From positions 1 through 60,832 of the forward strand of contig VYCQ01000005.1 of the NCBI GenBank assembly GCA_009843865.1: a stretch of 60,832 bases of DNA. Reading direction: 5' to 3'. Of this stretch, positions 38,665 through 48,598 are shown piece by piece. The translations under genes and the position numbers were made by a program. The first letter of the stretch is position 1; each line of letters opens with the position of its first letter. The stretch is from Acidimicrobiia bacterium (GTDB taxonomy: Bacteria; Actinomycetota; Acidimicrobiia; Acidimicrobiales; Bin134). The notes beneath the pieces were generated by a model. That model was not told the origin of the DNA, searched no databases, and saw only the letters and a list, made by a program, of their open reading frames with translations.

Positions 38665-39995
38665 TGCATCTGCTTGCTTCTTCAACCCAGCGTAATCTGG
38701 GCATGGCTATCGCGGTGCTAGCTATCGTGGGCTTTGCTGTCTATCTGATCTACAACGTGTTGTGGGCAGGACGCGCTGAGAAGGGCTCAGAGCTAGAGCT
38801 AGCTCCCAATCGCAAACCCTATTTGAGCGATGAGGATCTGGAGACCAAAAAGTTGGACTTCAGCTTGGCGACTGGCTTAGTTACCTTGGTGATTATCGGG
38901 GTGGCCTTGCCGCTTTATTGGTTAGGTGAGCCAGGGCGCCAAGAAGGTTATGTGAACTACACCCGCGATCAGTTCACTAGCAGGGGATTTGAACAGTACG
39001 AGGAGCGCTGTGCTAGCTGTCATGGAGGTGGTGGTTTGGGTGGAACTACTGCTACTTCGGTCACAGACGATAACGGCAATTTTGTGGCTGCCATTCAGTG
39101 GGAAGCCCCGGCGTTAACCACGGTGCTGTATCGCTTTTCTGAAGAAGAGGTGCGCTATATCCTCAACTACGGGCGACCTCCAACTCCTATGCAGGCTTGG
39201 GGAGCACCCGGCGGTGGTCCTCTCACCACTCAGCAAGTAGATGAGATAATTCAATATATTCAGAGCATTCAGCTTTCGCCCGATCAGGTGCAGGCTGAGG
39301 TGTTGGACGGATTAGTGCAACAAGTGCGGGCTGATGTTCTGCTTGTGTACCCGCATCTCAGCGAGCAGCTCGCTCAAGCTTCCGCCGCTGTTGCAGCCGC
39401 TGGAGCTGATGAGTCAGAGGCTGAGTCAGCAGGTCGTCAACTAGCAGCTATTGAACAAGAAATTCGCGAAACCAGCGAGCAATATATTAGCGATTTGGCT
39501 TCATCTGATCGTGGTGAGCTGCTTTTCAATAACGGAGAGTACGGTTGCGCTAGATGTCACACTCCTCGTGAGTCTTGGATTTTCACTGGGCCTGAACGAG
39601 TGCCCGGTGAGGGCTCAGTGGTATTGGCTAAAGGGTCTGAAGCAGAAGCGGAGGTAGTGGCGGCTTTGGGCAATTTGATTCCTGCCAAAATCTCAGGTGG
39701 AGGTGCCTTCGGTTCCAACCTAACCAACGGTTCTACGCTTAGACAGTTTGATACCGCTGAGGGTCACGCTGGTTTCATCATGGTGGGTTCTCAAGAAGGT
39801 GTGGGCTATGGTAACTTTGGTCAGGGCGATGGGGGTGGGCAGATGCCAGCGTTTGGGGTGTGCGTGGGTGACCGAGATTCCGGTGAGCGCAGCCCCATAT
39901 TTGGGTTCTGCACACTAGAAGATGGCAGTGTTCGGCCCGGCTTGTTGACCGAGCAGCAGATCGCCGACATCGTGGCCTACGAGCGGGAAATGTAG
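38664..39995 (+). CDS. diheme cytochrome c subunit of the bc complex
   Basis: A 443-residue membrane protein with TM helices at about 10-32 and 70-90 and two c-heme sites: CASCH (about 121) and CARCH (about 295). The second domain is separated by a helical Ala/Glu-rich region (about 225-275). A probable Met ligand is in GGGQMPAFGVCVGD. Two cytochrome c domains in one subunit follow the QcrC logic of actinobacterial bcc complexes, in which electrons pass straight to the oxidase, although here the oxidase carries its own cytochrome c too. The gene overlaps the Rieske gene. Confidence 0.88.
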   Translation: MHLLASSTQRNLGMAIAVLAIVGFAVYLIYNVLWAGRAEKGSELELAPNRKPYLSDEDLETKKLDFSLATGLVTLVIIGVALPLYWLGEPGRQEGYVNYTRDQFTSRGFEQYEERCASCHGGGGLGGTTATSVTDDNGNFVAAIQWEAPALTTVLYRFSEEEVRYILNYGRPPTPMQAWGAPGGGPLTTQQVDEIIQYIQSIQLSPDQVQAEVLDGLVQQVRADVLLVYPHLSEQLAQASAAVAAAGADESEAESAGRQLAAIEQEIRETSEQYISDLASSDRGELLFNNGEYGCARCHTPRESWIFTGPERVPGEGSVVLAKGSEAEAEVVAALGNLIPAKISGGGAFGSNLTNGSTLRQFDTAEGHAGFIMVGSQEGVGYGNFGQGDGGGQMPAFGVCVGDRDSGERSPIFGFCTLEDGSVRPGLLTEQQIADIVAYEREM

Positions 39996-39997
39996 CT

Positions 39998-41134
39998 GTG
40001 GGGTTGTTGTTGGCTGTTTGGAACGTGTTGGGGGTTATCTCATTTGATAATGAGATTCGTGGCCTGTTGGTGGTGTTGTTGGGTTGCGCGATCTTGATGG
40101 GCTCGGTTTGGCTGATCGTATCCACCAACACGGGTTTTCGGTTGGGGTCACTGATAGCTATCTCTGCCATCTTTGGTTGGACGCTGATTATGGCGCTGAT
40201 TTGGGCGCTGTACGGTATTGGACTGCAAGGCGCTCGTCCCGTTTGGGAAGTGCAGGCCGTTCATGTCGGTAATCCCTCCATTGCTAACAATGCGGCTAAC
40301 CCGCCTCCAGAAATTTTAGATGATTTACCCAATCCGGTTACTTGCGCAGCCTTAGGTAACAGAGATTGTCTGCCTAGCGCTATTGAGATAGTTCGCACTT
40401 TAGGCAGCAGCGAACAACAAGCCGAACTAGACACCATTGATGTCGCGGCCATTGCGTTTGAGGTAGATGCCTTTCACGACGCTCTAGCCGACACCGATCC
40501 TCGTAAACTCATCGGCGCAGCACGCCAAGCTGAGGTACAGCGGTTGGTGGATGAGCAGCGCATACGTAACGAAGGTCTCACCTTAAGCGATTTAAAGGAA
40601 CTTGCTCCGGAACTGCTTGAAGCCGCCGAAGACAGTGGTTGGTTGGAGTTGGGCGACTGGAACCTTCAAAGCACTCAGGCAGCAGGTGAGGCCATCACCG
40701 TTGCTAGTGATTATCTGGTGCAAGCCGACTTGGGCTTTGGTGCTACCGATGAGCAAAGCAATTCTTTTGTGGTGCTAGATGCTTATCAGCAAGGCGGCAA
40801 GCCTGAGCGTCTCAACAACGGGGTGTGGGAAAGGGTCAGCAACAAGGTGATAACTAGTGCTATGCCTCGCCATCCATCTAACTACACGGTGGTGCAGGTG
40901 CAGCGTTCTATCTACTCAGAGCCAGTAGCTGGGCAAGCTCCGCCGCCCGAAGAAGTTGACTCCAGCGAGCCAGTGCTCTCGGTGTTGATGCAACGTAATC
41001 TGGGTCGTTTTCGCCTGCCTGGTATTTTGGTGGCTATTGGTTCAGGATTGTTGTTTTTAGCATCTTTGTTGATGCTCCATACCCGTGATTTGGAAGTTCG
41101 TCGTCGCCTAGAAGGTGAAGGCACTATTACCTGA
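39998..41134 (+). CDS. membrane protein with large extracytoplasmic domain, bc-operon, unknown
   Basis: I do not recognise a family. The 378-residue protein has about three N-terminal helices (residues 2-76), a soluble region of about 250 residues rich in acidic residues and helices, and one C-terminal helix (IPGILVAIGSGLL-type segment, about 340-360) followed by a basic tail. Two cysteines in CAALGNRDC could form a disulfide. No heme motif occurs. The start GTG 39998 lies 2 nt after the cytochrome c stop, and nuoA begins 20 nt after its end. It is probably an accessory subunit of the bc complex or a link between complexes. Confidence 0.6.
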   Translation: MGLLLAVWNVLGVISFDNEIRGLLVVLLGCAILMGSVWLIVSTNTGFRLGSLIAISAIFGWTLIMALIWALYGIGLQGARPVWEVQAVHVGNPSIANNAANPPPEILDDLPNPVTCAALGNRDCLPSAIEIVRTLGSSEQQAELDTIDVAAIAFEVDAFHDALADTDPRKLIGAARQAEVQRLVDEQRIRNEGLTLSDLKELAPELLEAAEDSGWLELGDWNLQSTQAAGEAITVASDYLVQADLGFGATDEQSNSFVVLDAYQQGGKPERLNNGVWERVSNKVITSAMPRHPSNYTVVQVQRSIYSEPVAGQAPPPEEVDSSEPVLSVLMQRNLGRFRLPGILVAIGSGLLFLASLLMLHTRDLEVRRRLEGEGTIT

Positions 41135-41154
41135 TGCTAAGGGAGTAGCGGGCG

Positions 41155-41646
41155 ATGACTGCCCAGTATTTGCCGATTGTTGTTCTTGGCGTGTTGGCTG
41201 TGTTGTTTGCCGTCTTGAGCATAGGAGCATCGCGGTTGTTAGCACCGCGACAGCAAACTCGCGTCAAGCTTCAACCTTATGAGTGCGGTGTGGGAACAAG
41301 CACCGAAGCTCCTGAACGCTTTGGCGTGAGGTTTTTCTTGATCGCCATGATCTTCATTGTGTTTGATATTGAAATCATCTTTTTGTATCCCTGGGCAGTG
41401 TCTTATCGAGAGTTGGGGGTGTTTGGGTTGGTGGCGATGGGGGTGTTCGCTCTAGCAGTTTTCGAATCTTTTGTGTATTTAATTGGCAATGGTGCATTGG
41501 ACTGGGGTACTGCCCAGCGGTTTCGGAAGCGAGACTCTCAGGTTTCGTCTAGCCGTACCAGCGCTAGTACTGTGCGTTATGTAGGTTTGGATGGGCGCAA
41601 TCTCCCTGTATCAACAGAGCCCCTTGCCCCAATAGAGCCAGCATGA
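41155..41646 (+). CDS. nuoA: NADH-quinone oxidoreductase subunit A
   Basis: A 163-residue, three-TM subunit. [45 protein letters not shown] is the family core, including the conserved Cys loop and the Asp/Glu in the third helix. The C-terminal 40 residues form a polar tail longer than in E. coli NuoA. It opens the fourteen-gene complex I block, which runs on from the bc genes without a clear promoter gap. The stop overlaps nuoB by 4 nt. Confidence 0.95.
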   Translation: MTAQYLPIVVLGVLAVLFAVLSIGASRLLAPRQQTRVKLQPYECGVGTSTEAPERFGVRFFLIAMIFIVFDIEIIFLYPWAVSYRELGVFGLVAMGVFALAVFESFVYLIGNGALDWGTAQRFRKRDSQVSSSRTSASTVRYVGLDGRNLPVSTEPLAPIEPA

Positions 41647-42239
41647 AGCTTCCTCTGTTAGGCAACCCCGCTGATATCGCTAACAGTGGTCTGGAAGGGG
41701 TGGATCACAACTTCGTGACCGGCAAGCTAGAAGACCTTGTGAAGTGGTCGCGGGCTCGGAGCTGTTGGCCTGCAACTTTCGGGTTAGCTTGTTGCGCTAT
41801 TGAGATGATGGCTACCGGCGGGGCTCATTATGACTTGGCCCGTTACGGCATGGAGGTGTTTCGCGCGTCTCCACGTCAGGCCGATTTGATGATCGTAGCA
41901 GGACGGGTATCGCAGAAGATGGCCCCAATTTTGCGGCGCATTTACGATCAAATGATGGAGCCCAAATGGGTGATTTCTATGGGAGTTTGTGCCTCTAGCG
42001 GGGGAATGTTCAATAACTACGCCATAGTGCAGGGGGTGGATCAGATCGTTCCTGTGGACGTTTACGCTCCCGGTTGTCCGCCGGGGCCAGAAACCTTGAT
42101 GCATGCGATCTTGACATTGCACGACAAGATCGCTAGCGGCGAGATTACCCGTCGTCGTCAAGCAACTGGTACAGGTGCTGGCATGATGGTGACTCAGCTT
42201 GATGGCCAAACCGGCGCTGGGGTGGTTGTTCGTACATGA
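41643..42239 (+). CDS. nuoB: NADH-quinone oxidoreductase subunit B
   Basis: A 198-residue subunit carrying the terminal cluster N2. The vicinal cysteines C50-C51 ([10 protein letters not shown]), [14 protein letters not shown], and the Cys in [13 protein letters not shown] supply four ligands. [10 protein letters not shown] and [18 protein letters not shown] are standard. The C-terminal 25 residues are a variable tail. It passes electrons from the hydrophilic arm to the quinone site next to NuoD. Both ends overlap neighbours by 4 nt. Confidence 0.97.
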   Translation: MKLPLLGNPADIANSGLEGVDHNFVTGKLEDLVKWSRARSCWPATFGLACCAIEMMATGGAHYDLARYGMEVFRASPRQADLMIVAGRVSQKMAPILRRIYDQMMEPKWVISMGVCASSGGMFNNYAIVQGVDQIVPVDVYAPGCPPGPETLMHAILTLHDKIASGEITRRRQATGTGAGMMVTQLDGQTGAGVVVRT

Positions 42240-42670
42240 GCGACTCGGTGCTACATGTACCGCGTGATCAGCTCATCGAAACGGTGAGCCGTCTGCGCAG
42301 CGAAGGCTATGTGTCTGCGATGGATGTGACTGCGGTGGACTACTTGGAACATCCCGTGCGTGGTGATCTGTCTGACGAGATTACAGCGGAGCGTTTTGAG
42401 TTGGTGGTGACATTGATCTCATATGAGGCTCGCACTCGTATCAGGTTGCGGGTGCAGGTGCCTGCCGATGACCCTGTGGTGCCCACGTTGTTTGATTTGT
42501 ACCCGGGCACCGAAGCCCTAGAGCGAGAGGTGGCGGATATGTTCGGGATTATCTTTGAGGGCCATCCCGATCCCACTCGCATTCTTATGCCACCTGATTG
42601 GCAAGGTCATCCTTTGCGCAAGGACTTTTCAGTGGGCTGCATTCCAGTTCAGTTCAAGGCCACCCGATGA
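42236..42670 (+). CDS. nuoC: NADH-quinone oxidoreductase subunit C
   Basis: A 144-residue subunit near the short end for the family. [35 protein letters not shown] and [24 protein letters not shown] with [10 protein letters not shown] are diagnostic. It has no cofactor and packs against NuoD in the connecting arm. The ATG overlaps the nuoB stop by 4 nt and its own stop overlaps nuoD (ATGA). Confidence 0.95.
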   Translation: MSDSVLHVPRDQLIETVSRLRSEGYVSAMDVTAVDYLEHPVRGDLSDEITAERFELVVTLISYEARTRIRLRVQVPADDPVVPTLFDLYPGTEALEREVADMFGIIFEGHPDPTRILMPPDWQGHPLRKDFSVGCIPVQFKATR

Positions 42671-44001
42671 ATTCTTCGCCCGTTATAAGCGATGCCGTTG
42701 TTTCGCCTGGTGATGTCTCCAGAGATATTACTAGCGATGTTGCCAGCGATGCTGCGGTACGGTGTCGCGAACAAAGCGCTGTGTTGCGCATCGGCGAGGA
42801 TGACGGAGAGCGACTAGAAGCTGAGGCCAGTGCCAACGATACCACCATGATTATGAACATGGGCCCGCAGCATCCTAGCACCCACGGTGTGCTTCGGTTG
42901 ATGCTGGAGATGGAAGGCGAGACGGTGCTGCGTTCCAAGCCGGTAATCGGCTACCTGCATACTGGCATGGAGAAGACCGCTGAAACCCTCACTTATCTAC
43001 AAGGCCCCACCAACGTGACCCGCATGGATTATGCTGCGCCGTTGTTCGGCGAGCTAGCCTTTTCGTTGGCTACAGAAGCGCTTTTGGGCTTAGATCTGCC
43101 GCCCCGAGCTATTTGGATCAGGATGCTGATGTGCGAGTTGAATCGCATCAGCTCGCATTTGCTGTTTCAAGCCACCAACGGCATGGATATTGGTGCGGTG
43201 TCGATGATGATTTATGGTTGGCGTGAGCGCGAGGAAACCCTGCGTCTGTTAGAGACCATTACCGGGTTGCGGATGAACCACAACTACATTCGCCCCGGCG
43301 GAGTGGCCGCAGATTTGCCTGATGGGTGGCGTGACGAGGTGCTTGGCTTAATCGACAAGTTGCCAGCCCGTTTAGAAGAGTTTGATGCATTGCTCACCGG
43401 TCAGCCCATATATCGGGAACGACTACAAGGCGTTGGGGTTATCAACTCTGCTGAATGCTTGGCGCTTGGGGTGACCGGGCCAATCCTGCGCTCTACTGGA
43501 TACGCCTGGGATTTGCGTCGCGACATGCCGTATTTGGCTTATGAGAAGTTGGACTTTGATGTGGTGGTGGGAACCTATGGGGATTGTTTTGATCGTTATG
43601 CAATTCGCCTTAATGAGATCAGGGAGTCTATTCGCATTGTGGCTCAGATTTTAGATCAGATGCCCGCAGGGGATTATCGGGTGCAAGATAAAAAGGTCAC
43701 CCCGCCGCCTAGAGTTCGCATTGACGAATCTATGGAGGCTTTGATTCACCATTTTAAGATCTTCACCGAAGGTTTTAAGGTGCCCGCAGGTGAGGTTTAT
43801 GCGGCGGTGGAATCTCCTCGTGGCGAGTTGGGTTGCTATATGGTGTCGGATGGATCGGGAGTGCCTTATCGCATGCACATTCGCGGCCCTAGCTTTGTGA
43901 ATTTGCAAACTCTGCCTCACTTGATGCGTGGCGGCATGATTGCCGATGCTGTTGCTGTGATCTCCTCGGTGGACCCCATCATGGGTGAGGTGGATCGCTG
44001 A
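42667..44001 (+). CDS. nuoD: NADH-quinone oxidoreductase subunit D
   Basis: A 444-residue quinone-site subunit. NMGPQHPSTHGVLRLMLEMEGE and VIGYLHTGMEKTAE are standard, and the C-terminus keeps SVDPIMGEVDR. ATG 42667 overlaps the nuoC stop. The first 55 residues are an extra low-complexity, Ser/Asp/Val-rich extension before the conserved start, absent from classic NuoD, though some actinobacteria have one. The histidines and tyrosine of the quinone pocket (GPQHPSTHG and the YEKLDFDVVVGTYGD region) are retained. Confidence 0.95.
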   Translation: MNSSPVISDAVVSPGDVSRDITSDVASDAAVRCREQSAVLRIGEDDGERLEAEASANDTTMIMNMGPQHPSTHGVLRLMLEMEGETVLRSKPVIGYLHTGMEKTAETLTYLQGPTNVTRMDYAAPLFGELAFSLATEALLGLDLPPRAIWIRMLMCELNRISSHLLFQATNGMDIGAVSMMIYGWREREETLRLLETITGLRMNHNYIRPGGVAADLPDGWRDEVLGLIDKLPARLEEFDALLTGQPIYRERLQGVGVINSAECLALGVTGPILRSTGYAWDLRRDMPYLAYEKLDFDVVVGTYGDCFDRYAIRLNEIRESIRIVAQILDQMPAGDYRVQDKKVTPPPRVRIDESMEALIHHFKIFTEGFKVPAGEVYAAVESPRGELGCYMVSDGSGVPYRMHIRGPSFVNLQTLPHLMRGGMIADAVAVISSVDPIMGEVDR

Positions 44002-44705
44002 TGGCTCGTTTGACCCCTGGCAATATCACGCTTGCACAGGAGATCATCACCCGCTATCCGGTGGCTCGCTCAGCTCTGATTCCGCTTTTACATCTTGCTC
44101 AAGAACAAGACGGCTACGTCTCTAGCGACGCCATGGTGCATATTGCTGAACTTTTGGACATCACCCCTGCTGAGGTGATGGGCACTTGCAGTTTCTATGA
44201 GATGTTCAAGCGAGAACCTGTGGGGGAGTACATGGTGAACATTTGCCATGGCATTTCTTGTCATCTGCTGGGCGCTTCCGAGCTGATTCATCACGCCGTG
44301 CAAACCTTGGGTATTAAGCTGGGCGATACTACTGAAGACGGCAAGATCACCTTGGAGGCGGTGGAGTGCATCGCAGCTTGCACCGAAGCGCCGTGTTTGC
44401 AGGTGAACTACCGCTATCGTGACAAGGTTTCGACTACGGATTTTGATCAGCTCATTGATCGTTTACGTACTGGAACTGCCAGCATTGCGCCGCACGGCAA
44501 GTTAGCTAGAACTCGTCAACATATTGCTTCTCAGCGCCGTGGGGGAGTGTCGTCACCCGAGGGTCAAACAGAACCAGCTTGGCTAGCTCGTAACAGCGTT
44601 GCTGACACAGATATCAACAGTACCGATGTCAGCAGTACTGCTGACAGGGATAATGATGCCAGCGATAACAGCGTTGAACATAACATCAGCAGTAGTAGTT
44701 TATGA
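44001..44705 (+). CDS. nuoE: NADH-quinone oxidoreductase subunit E
   Basis: A 234-residue subunit with the thioredoxin-like 2Fe-2S (N1a) domain. Ligands follow C82-x4-C87 (ICHGISCHLLG) and C123-x3-C127 (ECIAACTEAPC). The last 75 residues (from about 160) form an unstructured tail, ending in a Ser/Asp/Asn-rich stretch with repeated NST/SST/DRDND patterns. This is much longer than in most NuoE. The gene overlaps nuoD and nuoF by 1 and 4 nt. Confidence 0.94.
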   Translation: MARLTPGNITLAQEIITRYPVARSALIPLLHLAQEQDGYVSSDAMVHIAELLDITPAEVMGTCSFYEMFKREPVGEYMVNICHGISCHLLGASELIHHAVQTLGIKLGDTTEDGKITLEAVECIAACTEAPCLQVNYRYRDKVSTTDFDQLIDRLRTGTASIAPHGKLARTRQHIASQRRGGVSSPEGQTEPAWLARNSVADTDINSTDVSSTADRDNDASDNSVEHNISSSSL

Positions 44706-46009
44706 ACGCTTCTGCCTCGCAAGATTTGCGGATCATAACCTCTCGTTTTGACAACCCTGAGGGGCACTCCTTGGCTGGTTATATCCAAAGTGGAGGATAT
44801 AGCGGTTTGCGGCGAGCGTTAGAGATGACTCCTAATCAAGTCCATGAAGAGGTTCGAGAGGCTAGCTTGTTGGGTCGTGGTGGTGCTGGGTTTCCAGCAG
44901 GAGTGAAGTGGGGGTTTTGCCCTTCAGAGGTGTGGCCTCGCTATTTGGTAGTGAACGGCGACGAGTCCGAACCAGGCACCTATAAGGATCGTTTGTTAAT
45001 GGAGCGCGATCCCCATCAGCTTATCGAGGGTTGTTTGATTGCTTGCTACGCCCTAGGGCTTCAGCAGTGCTTTTTGTATGTGCGTGGCGAGATGGCCCAC
45101 GCTCAAGAACGTTTAGCTGCTGCGTTGAACGAGGCGTATGAGGCTGGTTATGTGGGTGCCAATGTGCTGGGAGCGCAGGACTTCTCGGTGGACATCACCC
45201 TACATTGGGGCGCAGGTGCCTACATCGTAGGAGAGGAGACAGCCCTTATTGAGAGCTTGGAGGGTAATCGGGGGATGCCACGGCTCAAGCCTCCCTACTT
45301 TCCAGCTTCTATTGGGCTGTACGGCAAACCCACAATTGTGAACAACGTGGAGACGTTATCCAACTTGCCTTGGATCATCGTCAACGGCGGGAAGTCTTTT
45401 GCGGCTATAGGTGTTAAAGCTTCCACTGGCACGAGGGTGTTTGCGGTGTCGGGCCATGTGGCTTACCCCGGTGTGTTTGAAGTGCCGTTTGGTACAACCA
45501 CCTTTCGGGAGATCATCTTTGATAGCCGCTATGCAGGTGGTCTGCGTGCGGGGCACAGTCTTAAGGCCTTTATCCCCGGCGGAGCGTCTGCACCATGGTT
45601 TTTTGAGGAGCACCTAGATCTGCCTCTTGAGAAGACAGCGGTGGATGAGGCAGGCTCTATGCTGGGTTCGGGGGCTATCGTGGTTATGGACGACACTACT
45701 GATGCGGTGGCGGCCTGTCATAACTTAGTGCGTTTTTTTGCCCGTGAGTCCTGTGGCAAATGCACTCCATGTCGTGAGGGCACTTCTTGGTTAGAGAAAA
45801 TCTTGAGTCGTATCTTGGCAGGGCAGGGACGTTCTCAAGACCTCGATCTGCTGCTAGATGTGTGTGACAACATCAGCCCGGGTATTCAGTGGCCTCCACG
45901 CCAAACCACCATCTGTCCTCTAGGGCCGTCGGCCGTATCACCCATTGCTTCGGCTTTGGAGCGTTTTCGCTCAGAGTTTGAAGCTTATTTGCCTGAGGTT
46001 GCACTATGA
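44702..46009 (+). CDS. nuoF: NADH-quinone oxidoreductase subunit F
   Basis: A 435-residue subunit that binds NADH and FMN and carries cluster N3. LGRGGAGFPAGVKWGF (FMN/NADH fold), VVNGDESEPGTYKDRLLMERDPH, WGAGAYIVGEETALIESLEG, and the cluster motif ESCGKCTPCREG plus the later Cys in TTICPLGPSA are present. Together with NuoE it forms the electron-input module. Overlaps: 4 nt with nuoE and nuoG. Confidence 0.97.
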   Translation: MNASASQDLRIITSRFDNPEGHSLAGYIQSGGYSGLRRALEMTPNQVHEEVREASLLGRGGAGFPAGVKWGFCPSEVWPRYLVVNGDESEPGTYKDRLLMERDPHQLIEGCLIACYALGLQQCFLYVRGEMAHAQERLAAALNEAYEAGYVGANVLGAQDFSVDITLHWGAGAYIVGEETALIESLEGNRGMPRLKPPYFPASIGLYGKPTIVNNVETLSNLPWIIVNGGKSFAAIGVKASTGTRVFAVSGHVAYPGVFEVPFGTTTFREIIFDSRYAGGLRAGHSLKAFIPGGASAPWFFEEHLDLPLEKTAVDEAGSMLGSGAIVVMDDTTDAVAACHNLVRFFARESCGKCTPCREGTSWLEKILSRILAGQGRSQDLDLLLDVCDNISPGIQWPPRQTTICPLGPSAVSPIASALERFRSEFEAYLPEVAL

Positions 46010-48588
46010 GCGAAGTCACAGTCAACCTCACTATCAACGAGCAGCCCGTGCAGGCTCAAGCGGGCGAGTTGGTGATCGCGGCAGCAGAGCGAGTGGGGGT
46101 TTACATTCCACATTTTTGTTACCACCCGCGCATGAGTCCTGTGGGCATGTGTCGCATGTGTATTGTTGACATCGACACTGGACGTGGCCCCGCTTTGCAG
46201 CCATCTTGCATGGTGCCGGTAAGCGAAAACATGGTGGTGGACACCAACTCACCCCAAACTCAAAAAGCTCAGGATGGTGTGTTGGAGTTTCTGTTGTTGA
46301 ATCACCCCTTGGATTGCCCTGTGTGCGACAAGGGGGGTGAATGCCCATTGCAAGATCAAACCATGGCCTATGGCCCCGGTGAGAGCCGTTTCATCGAAGA
46401 GAAGCGCCACTACGAAAAGCCCATTGCCGTGAATGATTTGGTGTATCTGGATCGGGAGCGCTGCATATTGTGCGATCGTTGCACTCGCTTTGCTGATGAG
46501 GTTGCGGGTGATCCGCTAATTACATTTCAAGACCGTGGTGACCACACTCAGGTGAACACGTTTCCACATTTGCCTTTTTCTTCGTATTTCAGCGGCAACA
46601 CCGTACAGATCTGCCCGGTGGGAGCGCTCACGGCTAAGCAATATCGTTTCAAGGCGCGTCCCTGGGACCTCAGCGAGGTGGAATCCACTTATCCCAACCC
46701 TATGGGTGATCGGGTGGTAGTGCAGGCTTCGCGAGATCAAGTATTGCGTTATCAAGGGGCCGATAGCGATGCCGTGAACTGGGGATGGCTAAGTGACAAG
46801 GACCGTTTCAGCTTGGATGCGCATGCTAGCGAGATGCGGTTACAAACCCCGTTAGTGCGCGGCACTTCGCTGGGCACCCCTGACCTTGATGGTTCAGAGC
46901 TGGTAGAAACATCTTGGCAGCGAGCCCTATCACAAGCAGCTGATGCTATCAGCGCAGCCGTTGATGCTTATGGCCCCTCTTCGGTAGCTCTTTTGGGCGG
47001 GGCACGTTTGTCGAATGAAGATCAATATGTGTGGGCACGTTTGGCCAAAGCGGTGATCGGCACCGATAACGCAGATGCTCAGCTAGACGATGGTTTGCCC
47101 GCCGAGGCGGTGTTGGGTTGGCCGCGTGCCACCATTAATGGTGCTTGCACCCCCGGTGGGACGGTGATTTTGCTGGCCCCTGACCCCAAAGAACAGCAAG
47201 GAACCTTGTACTTGCGCCTGCGTCATGCGGTGATGCATGAAGGGGTGCAGCTCATTGAGCTGACCCCGCGGGCTAGCGGTCTCAGCCAACTGGCTACACA
47301 TCGGTTGTATCATCGGCCTGCTGAAGTCGCAGCGGTGGCTAAAGCTCTGGTAGGTGGAGAAATTGACTTAGATTCCGATAGGCGTATCGGCGGTGTGGGG
47401 GCAGAGGAATTGGCCGCAGCGGCTAACTCTTTGGCTGAGCGAGCTGACCGGCCCATCACCGTAATTTTAGGCAGGCCCTCGTTGGCCGAGCCCGCTGCTC
47501 CTACGTTGGCGGCTGCGGCAGAGCTAGCACAATTCGGCAAGCTGCTTAGTGCGGGTGGGCGACCCGGTTTGGCGTTTTTGCCGGTCTTGCACCGCGCCAA
47601 TGTGTTTGGTGCGTTGGACATGGGTCTCGCTCCAGGGTTTTTGCCAGGCAGGGTGGTGCTTACCAATCCTAGTGATGCGCTTAGCGATATATGGGGCGCG
47701 CTGCCATCTGAGCGTGGTTTAGATGCTCACGGCATTTTAAGCGCGGCAACTAGCGGCGAGATTAAGGTGCTGATTTTGTTGGGGGCTGATCCACTAGGTG
47801 ACTTCCCTAATCTTGCATTGGCTCAAAAAGCCGTGGAAACAGCGAGCACCGTGATCGCTTGCGAGACGCTGCCCAATGCAAGCACCGTCAAAGCTCATAT
47901 TGTGTTTCCTGCCGCTAGCTTCGCTGAGCGTGACGGCACTCACACCAATCTGGAAGGGCGCATTACCCGACAACGCCAGATTGTTACACCCCCCGGCACA
48001 GCACGACCCGATTGGGTTATAGCCACAGAGTTAGCTCGTAAGCTGGGTTGCGATTTTGGTTATGGTTCGTCACAAGACATTTGGGCGGAGATTTGTCGGG
48101 TGGCGCGCTCACATGAGCATTTGGAACCTCAAGATCTGGCTCTAAAGGATCGGCTGGCGGCTGATTTGGGGGTTCAAGATGGTGTAGTGGTCGCTCAAAG
48201 TGCAGTGTCTGTCGAAGGTTCAGCGGAGTGTGCTGTGCAATCTGAGTTCGTGGCGGTGCCTCAAATTGATTCATACAGCCTGCGGTTGGTGTCGTCGCGC
48301 CAGATGTATGACAGGGGCACGCTGGTGCAACACGCCTCGTTGTTAGCTGGGCTGGCTCGTAGAGCGTTGTTGTTGTTACACACCTCTGATTTTCAGCAAG
48401 TAGGCGTGGCACAGGGCACAACAGTGCAGGTGATATCTAACACCGGCCAGCTCAATTTGCCGGTGGTGCCTGATTCTGGGGTGCCTAAGGGCACCGCAGT
48501 GTTGAACTACAACCATCCGGATGCAGATGTGCGTGTTTTGCTTGATCCGCACGCAGTTGTGACCGACATCCGCATACAGACGCAATGA
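46006..48588 (+). CDS. nuoG: NADH-quinone oxidoreductase subunit G
   Basis: An 860-residue iron-sulfur subunit. The N-terminus has the 2Fe-2S ligands (CYHPRMSPVGMCRMCIVD with a further Cys in LQPSCMV), then the H-x3-C type and Cys-rich motif DCPVCDKGGECPLQD, and CILCDRCTRFADEV with a later Cys (VQICPVGALT). Residues from about 220 form the molybdopterin-oxidoreductase-like domain without a visible cofactor site, and a C-terminal molydopterin-binding-like barrel. Length is typical for actinobacteria. It overlaps nuoF by 4 nt; nuoH follows 10 nt later. Confidence 0.95.
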   Translation: MSEVTVNLTINEQPVQAQAGELVIAAAERVGVYIPHFCYHPRMSPVGMCRMCIVDIDTGRGPALQPSCMVPVSENMVVDTNSPQTQKAQDGVLEFLLLNHPLDCPVCDKGGECPLQDQTMAYGPGESRFIEEKRHYEKPIAVNDLVYLDRERCILCDRCTRFADEVAGDPLITFQDRGDHTQVNTFPHLPFSSYFSGNTVQICPVGALTAKQYRFKARPWDLSEVESTYPNPMGDRVVVQASRDQVLRYQGADSDAVNWGWLSDKDRFSLDAHASEMRLQTPLVRGTSLGTPDLDGSELVETSWQRALSQAADAISAAVDAYGPSSVALLGGARLSNEDQYVWARLAKAVIGTDNADAQLDDGLPAEAVLGWPRATINGACTPGGTVILLAPDPKEQQGTLYLRLRHAVMHEGVQLIELTPRASGLSQLATHRLYHRPAEVAAVAKALVGGEIDLDSDRRIGGVGAEELAAAANSLAERADRPITVILGRPSLAEPAAPTLAAAAELAQFGKLLSAGGRPGLAFLPVLHRANVFGALDMGLAPGFLPGRVVLTNPSDALSDIWGALPSERGLDAHGILSAATSGEIKVLILLGADPLGDFPNLALAQKAVETASTVIACETLPNASTVKAHIVFPAASFAERDGTHTNLEGRITRQRQIVTPPGTARPDWVIATELARKLGCDFGYGSSQDIWAEICRVARSHEHLEPQDLALKDRLAADLGVQDGVVVAQSAVSVEGSAECAVQSEFVAVPQIDSYSLRLVSSRQMYDRGTLVQHASLLAGLARRALLLLHTSDFQQVGVAQGTTVQVISNTGQLNLPVVPDSGVPKGTAVLNYNHPDADVRVLLDPHAVVTDIRIQTQ

Positions 48589-48598
48589 CACAGCTGCA

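Noticed and set aside
42598-42666. Upstream extension of nuoD into nuoC
   Set aside because: ATG 42667 overlaps the nuoC stop in the same way as other junctions of the operon; the extension has no conserved residues.
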